Shown here one piece after another: positions 21,852-28,062 of a stretch of DNA of 28,062 nt. The DNA is taken from the NCBI GenBank assembly GCA_037445245.1, contig JBBIKU010000010.1:1-28062 (forward strand), written 5' to 3'. The DNA is from JBBIKU01 sp037445245. GTDB taxonomy: Bacteria; Chloroflexota; Anaerolineae; Anaerolineales; Anaerolineaceae. Each line of letters starts with the position of its first letter. Position 1 is the stretch's first letter. The notes beneath the pieces were generated by a model. That model worked only from the letters and a program-made list of their open reading frames with translations, was not told the origin of the DNA and did not search any database. The translations under genes and the position numbers were made by a program.

Positions 21852-22397
21852 ATGCAAACCGAAATCATTATTGCCGGATTTGGAGGACAAGGGGTTATGT
21901 TTGCCGGTCAGGTGCTGGCTTACGCTGCCATGGATGAAGGCTTGGAGGTGACCTGGATCCCCTCTTACGGTCCCGAGATGCGCGGCGGCACTGCCAATTG
22001 TACGGTGGTGATCGCCGACGAGGAGATCGGCTCTCCCATGGTTCGCAACCCAAAGGCGCTAATCGCCATGAACGAGCCCTCTTTGGATAAATACGAGCAG
22101 ACCGTCAAGACGGGCGGTCTGGTGGTGGTCAACACCAGTCTGATCAATCGTGCGGTTGGGCGTAGCGATGTTCAGGTGGTGGAAGTACCTGCCAACAAAA
22201 TCGCCGAAGAAATCGGTGACCGGCGCCTGACCAACATGGTGATGCTCGGCACGCTTCTGGCGAATTTGTCGGTGTTGCCGCCGGATGCGGTTGCCAAAGC
22301 TATGGAAAATCACCTGCCGGTTGCCAACCGGCGGCTGATCCCGGCGAACAATGAGGCGCTCAACCGCGGCGCAACGTATGTTGTTCAGAAGGTATGA
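21852..22397 (+). CDS. 2-oxoacid:ferredoxin oxidoreductase gamma subunit
   Basis: The 181-residue subunit has the POR/KOR gamma fold. GFGGQGVMFAGQVLAYAA (9-26) is the glycine-rich start. WIPSYGPEMRGGTANCTVVI and the CoA-region NMVMLGTLLA complete the family picture. It contributes to CoA binding and complex assembly. A GGAGG box about 7 nt upstream supports the ATG. It is the last gene of the operon and is followed by a hairpin at 22449-22478. Confidence 0.93.
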   Translation: MQTEIIIAGFGGQGVMFAGQVLAYAAMDEGLEVTWIPSYGPEMRGGTANCTVVIADEEIGSPMVRNPKALIAMNEPSLDKYEQTVKTGGLVVVNTSLINRAVGRSDVQVVEVPANKIAEEIGDRRLTNMVMLGTLLANLSVLPPDAVAKAMENHLPVANRRLIPANNEALNRGATYVVQKV

Positions 22398-22448
22398 TCG
22401 ACCGAATACAATGGCTCGACGCGCCAATATTGACAGTTAAAAGTAGCG

Positions 22449-22478
22449 AAGCATCTCTGGACGAGAGCGGGGATGCTT
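22449..22478 (+). terminator. Probable terminator of the oxidoreductase operon
   Basis: AAGCATC (22449-22455) pairs with GATGCTT (22472-22478). Inside, CTCT and AGAG extend the stem. The downstream T-tract is weak (TTTGCTTATT), so termination may be partial. Confidence 0.5.
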
Positions 22479-22581
22479 TGCTTATTCTGGGGCAAGGGGT
22501 AACTCTATCCAATGTGGTCGCGGATTGAGCCTGCTGTGCATGCATTCCATCAAAAGACTAGAATTAATATTCTATTTCTAC

Positions 22582-22610
22582 TTGCCTGGCAACCCAAAAT
22601 ATGGTATGAT
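22582..22610 (+). promoter_or_regulatory. Promoter of the greA-lysS operon
   Basis: TTGCCT (22582-22587, four of six consensus positions) and TATGAT (22605-22610, five of six) are separated by exactly 17 nt. This is the best-spaced promoter in the window. Transcription should begin near 22617, about 150 nt before the greA ATG. Confidence 0.65.
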
Positions 22611-22643
22611 AGCGGCACATCGATGCAGCCGCCATACACTATT

Positions 22644-22671
22644 CCGCTCCAGGTGGAGTGGTTTTTATTTT
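22644..22671 (+). terminator. Intrinsic terminator in the greA leader (possible attenuator)
   Basis: CCGCTCC-AGGT-GGAGTGG forms a 7-pair stem (one G-T) followed by TTTTTATTTT. It stands only about 30 nt after the predicted transcription start and about 95 nt before greA. It cannot serve the upstream operon alone, because a promoter lies between them. Confidence 0.75.
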
Positions 22672-22766
22672 CAACCTAATCTGTAATTATTCCCAACCAT
22701 TGTTATTGCGAAAGTTAAGCTACCGAAAAGTTCTATCTCACCGTTACATCAATCAAGGATAGAGAA

Positions 22767-23231
22767 ATGCCAACTACATTCCTGACCCAAGAAGGTTATC
22801 GAAAATTGCAGGAAGAACTTGAGAACCTGCGCACGGTCAAGCGTCAGGAGATCGCAAAACGCCTCCACGAAGCCATGGAGGGCGGCGAATTAATCGAAAA
22901 CGCTGAATACGAAGCCGCCAAGAATGAACAGGCGTTTGTTGAGGGGCGGATTAAAGAACTCGAAGTTCTGCTGGCAACTGCACGCGTCATTGACGAGAGC
23001 AAAATAACTGATGACTCCGTCCAGGTTGGATCGACCGTCACGATCGAGGAAGAGGGCGAAAAACCCGAATCCTACACCATTGTTGGCGCCGCCGAAGCCA
23101 ACCCCGCGGCTGGAAAAATTTCCAATGAATCGCCGCTGGGGAAAGCCTTGCTCAACCACAAACCCGGCGACATTGTTCAGGTAGAAGCGCCTGCCGGCTC
23201 GTTCGCCGTAAAAATCGTGAAGGTCAAGTAA
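22767..23231 (+). CDS. greA: Transcript cleavage factor GreA
   Basis: The 154-residue protein has the N-terminal coiled coil (about 1-75) and the C-terminal FKBP-like domain (about 80-154). The tip that enters the RNA polymerase secondary channel reads GGELIENAEYEAAK. The usual acidic pair is D41 and E44; here E41 replaces the aspartate, which keeps the charge. The C-terminal half shows ISNESPLGKALLNHKPGD, typical of GreA. It rescues backtracked polymerase by stimulating RNA cleavage. The start has a modest AAGGA box. The leader contains a terminator right after the promoter, which may couple greA expression to polymerase behaviour. lysS follows after 10 nt in the same operon. Confidence 0.96.
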   Translation: MPTTFLTQEGYRKLQEELENLRTVKRQEIAKRLHEAMEGGELIENAEYEAAKNEQAFVEGRIKELEVLLATARVIDESKITDDSVQVGSTVTIEEEGEKPESYTIVGAAEANPAAGKISNESPLGKALLNHKPGDIVQVEAPAGSFAVKIVKVK

Positions 23232-23241
23232 ACGAAGCCGG

Positions 23242-24756
23242 ATGGACTTTACCGAACTCGAACGAATCCGAATTCAAAAAATTGAACGCATGCGCGCGGC
23301 GGGAGTCGAACCCTTTCCAATGCGCGCCCACCCTGCCCACACCACTGAAGCGGCGCGGACAGCCTTTGAGCAAGTCGAGGCGAACGGCGGCAACCAGCCC
23401 GTTCAGGTAATCCTGGCGGGACGTTTGCGCGCCATACGCCTGATGGGGAAACTCGCCTTTGCCCACATCGAAGATCGCGCCGGAAGGTTGCAGCTTTTTT
23501 TCCGCGTCAACGAGCTGGGCGAGGAGCGCATGGAACACCTGCGTGAACATTTCGATCTGGGTGACTTCATCGAAGCGCATGGCGTAATGATGCGAACCCG
23601 CAGCGGCGAGGTAACCCTGCAGGTGAGTGAATTCCGCATGCTGGCGAAAGCCATAACCCCGTTGCCCGCCTCGAAAGATGAAGTGGTGGACGGCGAAGTG
23701 GTTCGACACGCCACCTTGAGCGATCCTGAAACCCGCTTTCGTCAGCGATATGCCGATCTGGCGGTAAACCCCGAGGTGCGTCGCATTTTCCACACCCGGG
23801 CGGCAATTACCCGCGCTCTGCGCCAGTTTTTAGACAGCCGGGATTTTCTGGAAGTGGAGACCCCCATCCTGCAACCGATCTACGGCGGCGCGGCGGCGCG
23901 TCCGTTCGTCACCCATCACAACCAGCTCAAACAGGACCTTTACCTGCGCATTTCATTTGAACTGTATCTAAAGCGTCTGCTGGTGGGGATGCTCGAGCGG
24001 GTGTACGAGATTGGACGCGACTTTCGCAATGAGGGCATTTCATTCAAGCACAATCCCGAATTCACCCAGCTTGAATTTTATATGGCGTACGCCGATTATG
24101 AAAAGGTGATGGCGCTCACCGAAGAGATGCTTGCCTACGTTTGCGATGAAGTGCTCGGCACACGCACTTTTATTTTCAATGGGCAAATGATCGACATGAA
24201 TCCACCCTGGAAGCGAATTGAGTTACGGCAGGCGTTGATCGACGCGGTTGGAATCGACATTCAGCAGCACCCCGACGGCGAGAGCCTGGGGCGGGCGATG
24301 AAAGCGTGCGGGCTTAATTTTAAGCCCGGTGCGTCGCGGGGCAAATTGATCGATGGCATGCTGGGGGACTTTCTCGAGCCTAACTTAATCCAGCCGACTT
24401 TTCTGTACGATTACCCGCGCGATATCTCGCCACTGGCGAAGAGCAAACCTGAAGATTCACAAATCGTGGAGCGCTTCGAAGGTTTTGTCGGTGGTATGGA
24501 ACTGTGCAATGCCTTTACCGAACTGAACGACCCGCTGGATCAGGAAGCGCGCTTCCTCGAAATGGGTCGCGCCTACGAAGACGGTGACGAAGAGCAGCAT
24601 CCCATGGACAATGATTATCTGCGCGCCATGTCTTACGGCATGCCACCCAACGGCGGTTTCGGGATGGGCATCGACCGCCTCACGATGTTGTTGACCAACC
24701 AGCGCACCATACGTGAGGTGATCCTCTTTCCACACCTGCGCGAACGCGAAGGCTGA
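23242..24756 (+). CDS. lysS: Lysyl-tRNA synthetase, class II
   Basis: The 504-residue enzyme charges tRNA(Lys). An OB-fold anticodon domain lies at about 55-140 (VILAGRLRAIRLMGKLAFAH). The class II core has motif 1 (RRIFHTRAAITRALRQFLDS, ending EVETPIL), motif 2 FRNEGISFKHNPEFTQLEFY and motif 3 GFGMGIDRLTMLLT, so the active site is intact. It ends shortly after ILFPHLRERE without extra domains. The ribosome site is weak, consistent with coupling to greA 10 nt upstream. The stop converges on pfkA with a 2-nt gap. Confidence 0.96.
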   Translation: MDFTELERIRIQKIERMRAAGVEPFPMRAHPAHTTEAARTAFEQVEANGGNQPVQVILAGRLRAIRLMGKLAFAHIEDRAGRLQLFFRVNELGEERMEHLREHFDLGDFIEAHGVMMRTRSGEVTLQVSEFRMLAKAITPLPASKDEVVDGEVVRHATLSDPETRFRQRYADLAVNPEVRRIFHTRAAITRALRQFLDSRDFLEVETPILQPIYGGAAARPFVTHHNQLKQDLYLRISFELYLKRLLVGMLERVYEIGRDFRNEGISFKHNPEFTQLEFYMAYADYEKVMALTEEMLAYVCDEVLGTRTFIFNGQMIDMNPPWKRIELRQALIDAVGIDIQQHPDGESLGRAMKACGLNFKPGASRGKLIDGMLGDFLEPNLIQPTFLYDYPRDISPLAKSKPEDSQIVERFEGFVGGMELCNAFTELNDPLDQEARFLEMGRAYEDGDEEQHPMDNDYLRAMSYGMPPNGGFGMGIDRLTMLLTNQRTIREVILFPHLREREG

Positions 24757-24758
24757 TA

Positions 24759-25739
24759 TCAGCGCGCCAGCGTGCGCGCCATGGCAAGGTATTCTTCTGG
24801 CAGGCGGCGAGTGTGGCGAGTGACTTCTGACAGCGGCAAGGATTTGATCTCGTTTCCCACTAGCGCCACCATGATGCCCGTTTGCCCGGCGAGCAAGAAC
24901 TCGACCGCTCTGGAACCGAAACGCGAAGCCAGCAGCCGGTCGAACGCCGATGGTTTGCCGCCGCGTTGAATGTGTCCAAGAATCGTCACCCGGGTGGTGA
25001 ACCCCACGTCCATTTCGTTCAGCATGCGAGCAAGCTCGGTGGTGGCAGGGTTTGCGCCTTCGGCTACCACGATGATGCAGTGGGTCTTGCCGCGGGTGTA
25101 AGCTTCTGAAATCATATCGGCTACCGCTTTGACTTTGGTGGGTACTTCGGGTACCAGCACCATCTCAGCCCCACTTATAATGCCTGCCTGCACCGCCAGA
25201 TAGCCCGATTTGTGCCCCATCGTCTCGACCAGGAACGCCCTGCCGTGAGAAGTTGCCGTATCGCGGATCTTGTCGATGGCGTCTTCGATGGTGTTCAGCG
25301 CCGTGTCGACCCCAATCGAAATATCCGTACCGTAAATGTCATTGTCGATTGTGGCGGGCACGCCCACCACCGGGATGCCCAGTTCCGCAAGTTGTTGCGC
25401 CCCAGCCAGCGAACCGCCGCCGCCGATGATCACCAGCGCCTGAATGCCGGCATTGTTCATCTCGCGGATCGCCTGTTGTACGCCGCGGGCGGTGTGGAAT
25501 TCCGGGCTGGGGGCGGTTTGCAGCACGGTGCCGCCGCGCTGCAGGATGCCGCCGACATCACGCGCTCCCAGCGGGCGAAAGATGCCCTTAATTAATCCGG
25601 CAAAGCTATTTTCCACTCCCAGCACGCTGACATCGTAGGCGGTCGCCGTGCGCACCACTGCCCGGATGCAGGCATTCATGCCCGGCGCGTCGCCTCCGGA
25701 GGTCATCACGCCAATGCACTTGATCTTGGTCATGTTCAT
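24759..25739 (-). CDS. pfkA: 6-phosphofructokinase with an altered nucleotide loop
   Basis: The 326-residue product is a bacterial-type phosphofructokinase of glycolysis. TSGGDAPGMNACIR (13-26) opens the fold, TIDNDIYGTD (130-139) carries the catalytic aspartate, and MGHKSGYLA and ILGHIQRGG are substrate-loop regions. The usual nucleotide loop GGDGS (ATP) or GGDDS (pyrophosphate) reads IIGGGGSLAG, so the aspartate that helps bind magnesium-ATP is glycine (G108). The arginine usual in MGR is histidine. The donor and activity are therefore less certain than the fold. The frame opens at 25805 inside dnaE; I use the ATG at 25739, 13 nt after the dnaE stop. A second ATG at 25733 is possible. Confidence 0.9.
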   Translation of the reverse strand: MNMTKIKCIGVMTSGGDAPGMNACIRAVVRTATAYDVSVLGVENSFAGLIKGIFRPLGARDVGGILQRGGTVLQTAPSPEFHTARGVQQAIREMNNAGIQALVIIGGGGSLAGAQQLAELGIPVVGVPATIDNDIYGTDISIGVDTALNTIEDAIDKIRDTATSHGRAFLVETMGHKSGYLAVQAGIISGAEMVLVPEVPTKVKAVADMISEAYTRGKTHCIIVVAEGANPATTELARMLNEMDVGFTTRVTILGHIQRGGKPSAFDRLLASRFGSRAVEFLLAGQTGIMVALVGNEIKSLPLSEVTRHTRRLPEEYLAMARTLAR

Positions 25740-25752
25740 GATGCGCCCGATT

Positions 25753-28062
25753 TTACTGTATTTTGATCGCTTCGACCAGAATGTTTTCTTCGCCCACCAG
25801 CCCACTCAATGTTTGAATCAATTCGGCGCAAATCCTGGTCGTCTCATTGGGAAATTCGATCTGATAATGGCGATCGCGCTCGAAAACCAGCAGGCAGAAA
25901 CGATCGTTGCCAGGGCAGGACTGCATCAAGCCGTGTACCCGTTTGAGGCGGCGGACATCGCGCACTTTATCTCCGCTTGCCCGTAACACGACCTTGATCA
26001 TGCGCGGTTGTGATTCGCCAGGTTCTACGCTGTCGCGCGGTGAAAACCGCAACGGCGGGGCGATGTAGCCGAAAGAAAGATATTCCGCCCTTCGGTGCAT
26101 CTCCGGAGACGCTTGGGCGAGACCTGATGCGCTCACGTCTGGAGCGACGCCGAATCCGGCATCAGACATGGAGGGTGGCTCGTGAGTGGCTTCCTTGGCG
26201 GGTGTTTCGGGCAGCCTCGCTTTGCCCGTAGGGGGATCGAGTTCGTGCCAGTCGTCGGGAAGCTCCGGTGGGGTTTCGGCGACGGCATCTTCAAGGGAAG
26301 GGAAAGCCGCCGGCGTCGGCGGCACTATTTCGCCCGCCAATGGCGAGGCCTCTTCCTCCCCGTTGTTCTCATCCAGTTCGGTGTCCGCTGCAACGGTCGG
26401 GTTGGCGAAATTCTGGGGAGTTCGTGCCTGGTGCCAGGTTTGATCATCCTGCGGCAGCAAATCGTCGAGCGTTTCGACGCTGAGGCGGTCGACCAGCACC
26501 TTGGGATCGCTGCCCTCGTTATCCAGCTTACCCTCTGCCACCAGCACCTGGTTGTAAGTGACCACAGGACTGTATTGCTCCCAGGCGCGGGGGAACAATA
26601 CCAGTTCGATGGTACCCTGAATATCCTCCAGGGTGACGAACGCCATCGTCTTTGCCGTTTTGGTCTGGTGGGTGCGGTAGCGTGTCACCATCCCGGCAAC
26701 CGTGACTGCCTCACGATGCCCCGCTTCTGCCAGTTGTCCCGAGAAATGGCTGACGCGCGGCTTGAGCAGCGACAGATAGGGGGATAAGGGGTGGTCGGAG
26801 ACGTACAACCCCAGCAGTTCGCGCTCCCATTCGAGCTGTTCGCGTCGGTCGAGTGTGGGTAGGTCGTTCAGGGTGATCTTATCTTCAATGCCGGCGATGC
26901 TGCCAAAGAAGCTCATTTGACCGGCTTGCTCGGCGCGGAAATGGCTGGCGCTGACCGAAAGAATGGTATCCAGGGCGTCCAGTAGGGCGGTGCGCGAGCC
27001 AAAGGTGTCCAACGCTCCGACCCGCACCAGTGCTTCCAGGGTGCGTTTACCTACCTGGCGCAAATCGACGCGGCGCGAAAAATCGTTGATGTCCTTAAAT
27101 GCGGCTTCGGTGCGTGCCTGGCTGATCAGCGCCACCGGTGCCTGACCGACGTTCTTCACTGCTCCCAAGCCAAAACGGATTGCCGAGTTGCCATTCAGAC
27201 GGTCTTCGATGATAAAATCCCAACCGCTGGCATTCACATCCGGTGGCAGCACTTCGATTCCCATGCTGCGGCAATCGGCGACGTAAAAAGCAACTTTGGC
27301 GGTATCATTTTTTGAGGCGGAGAGCACCGCGGTCATAAATTCGACCGGGTAATGCGTTTTCAGGTAGGCAGTCTGAGCGGCGATCAAGCCGTAATCGGCG
27401 GCGTGGCTTTTGTTGAAGCCATACCGAGCAAAGTTTGCCCACTCGTCGAAAATTCTCTCGGCGCTCTCCGGCGGGATGCCGCGTTCGACCGCACCGGTGA
27501 CGAAGCGGGCGCGGTGCTGCCTGAGCGCTTCTTCCTTCTTCTTGGCAATCGCCTTGCGCAGGTCGTCGGCTTCAGAAGCGGGGTAGCCCGCCAGTTGCAT
27601 GGCGGCGAACATGATCTGTTCCTGGTAGATGGGGATACCGTAAGTTTCTTTGAAGATCGGCTCCAGTGCTGGGTGGGTGAAGGTAACTGGTTCCTCTCCG
27701 TGCATGCGCCGGATATAGCTGGGGATGAACTCCATCGGTCCGGGGCGGTAGAGCGCCACCATAGCGATAATCTGTGATAGGTTTTGGGGTTTCATTTGCA
27801 TCAGGTAACGCGTCATCCCATTGCCTTCCAGTTGGAAGACCCCCGCCGTCTGTCCACGCCCCAGCAATTCATAGCTCGCCGGGTCGTCGATGGGAATGTT
27901 ATCCAGGCTGCACTGTCGCCCGTGCCGTTGGGCGATCAGTTCACAGGCGCGTGAGATGATGGTCAGTGTTGAAAGCCCCAAAAAATCCACTTTGAGCAGA
28001 CCGAGGGCGTCTACCACTGCCATCTCGAACTGGGTGACGGTTTTGATCGGGCTGTCTTCCGA
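25753..28062 (-). CDS. dnaE: DNA polymerase III alpha subunit, C-terminal 769 residues (5' end outside the window)
   Basis: The frame is open to the right edge, so the N-terminal PHP domain and part of the palm are missing from view. Visible parts (counted from the edge) are TQFEM..LGLLKVDFLGL, the fingers with YRPGPMEFIP, YGIPIYQEQIM and FNKSHAADYG, then a helix-hairpin-helix region (about 325-355). A likely beta-clamp motif QMSFFG (382-387) and an OB-fold (about 453-530, TLEDIQGTIELVLFPRAWEQ) follow. After that comes an unusual acidic, proline-rich linker of about 150 residues (about 535-685) and a small C-terminal domain (686-765). It is the replicative polymerase. pfkA follows 13 nt downstream on the same strand. 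Confidence 0.95.
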   Translation of the reverse strand, partial: SEDSPIKTVTQFEMAVVDALGLLKVDFLGLSTLTIISRACELIAQRHGRQCSLDNIPIDDPASYELLGRGQTAGVFQLEGNGMTRYLMQMKPQNLSQIIAMVALYRPGPMEFIPSYIRRMHGEEPVTFTHPALEPIFKETYGIPIYQEQIMFAAMQLAGYPASEADDLRKAIAKKKEEALRQHRARFVTGAVERGIPPESAERIFDEWANFARYGFNKSHAADYGLIAAQTAYLKTHYPVEFMTAVLSASKNDTAKVAFYVADCRSMGIEVLPPDVNASGWDFIIEDRLNGNSAIRFGLGAVKNVGQAPVALISQARTEAAFKDINDFSRRVDLRQVGKRTLEALVRVGALDTFGSRTALLDALDTILSVSASHFRAEQAGQMSFFGSIAGIEDKITLNDLPTLDRREQLEWERELLGLYVSDHPLSPYLSLLKPRVSHFSGQLAEAGHREAVTVAGMVTRYRTHQTKTAKTMAFVTLEDIQGTIELVLFPRAWEQYSPVVTYNQVLVAEGKLDNEGSDPKVLVDRLSVETLDDLLPQDDQTWHQARTPQNFANPTVAADTELDENNGEEEASPLAGEIVPPTPAAFPSLEDAVAETPPELPDDWHELDPPTGKARLPETPAKEATHEPPSMSDAGFGVAPDVSASGLAQASPEMHRRAEYLSFGYIAPPLRFSPRDSVEPGESQPRMIKVVLRASGDKVRDVRRLKRVHGLMQSCPGNDRFCLLVFERDRHYQIEFPNETTRICAELIQTLSGLVGEENILVEAIKIQ

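Noticed and set aside
26182..26787. Plus-strand frame of 201 codons inside dnaE
   Set aside because: It is an antisense shadow across the DnaE linker and OB-fold with no independent support.

Overview
The window looks like a chromosomal segment from an anaerobic or facultatively anaerobic, moderately GC-rich bacterium. Gene content and style (ferredoxin-linked 2-oxoacid oxidoreductase, greA-lysS pair, bactofilin, DUF92 protein, BMP-type nucleoside ABC system, TTG/GTG starts, many ATGA overlaps, GGTATAAT-like -10 boxes) best fit Chloroflexota, class Anaerolineae. That assignment is inference from family resemblance; there is no rRNA or other marker in the window. I see no tRNA, rRNA, CRISPR array or intact insertion sequence.

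Layout. 1-2000 is a decayed border: a chimeric ORF joining an IS66-like transposase start to a creatininase-like tail, an intact ada alkylation-repair gene, and a frameshifted EamA/DMT exporter pseudogene. 2022-5852 holds a MOSC protein, a translationally coupled minus-strand operon (peroxiredoxin-like protein, FtsX-type permease, LolD/MacB-type ATPase) and a VOC/glyoxalase protein closed by a bidirectional terminator. 5881-10905 is a complete, visibly AT-richer BMP-family nucleoside-type ABC importer (lipoprotein, double ATPase, two permeases), with an intercistronic hairpin after the binding-protein gene and a structured leader in front of it.

11420-16634 is a five-gene minus-strand cluster: bactofilin, a prolyl-tRNA synthetase homologue whose catalytic motifs are gone while its editing and anticodon domains are kept, a DegT-type aminotransferase, a PH-like membrane protein and a DUF92 membrane protein. 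Four of the five reading frames carry short palindromic GC-rich elements in frame; three of these are likely in-frame repeat insertions. This cluster is the most unusual part of the window.

16801-19275 carries a SAM methyltransferase (plus) and a coupled MscS channel / 3-methyladenine glycosylase pair (minus). 19679-22397 is a four-subunit VorB/Kor-type 2-oxoacid:ferredoxin oxidoreductase operon. 22582-24756 is greA-lysS, preceded by a promoter and then at once by an intrinsic terminator, which suggests attenuation. Convergent to it are pfkA (with an altered ATP-loop motif) and the 3' two thirds of dnaE, which runs off the right edge.
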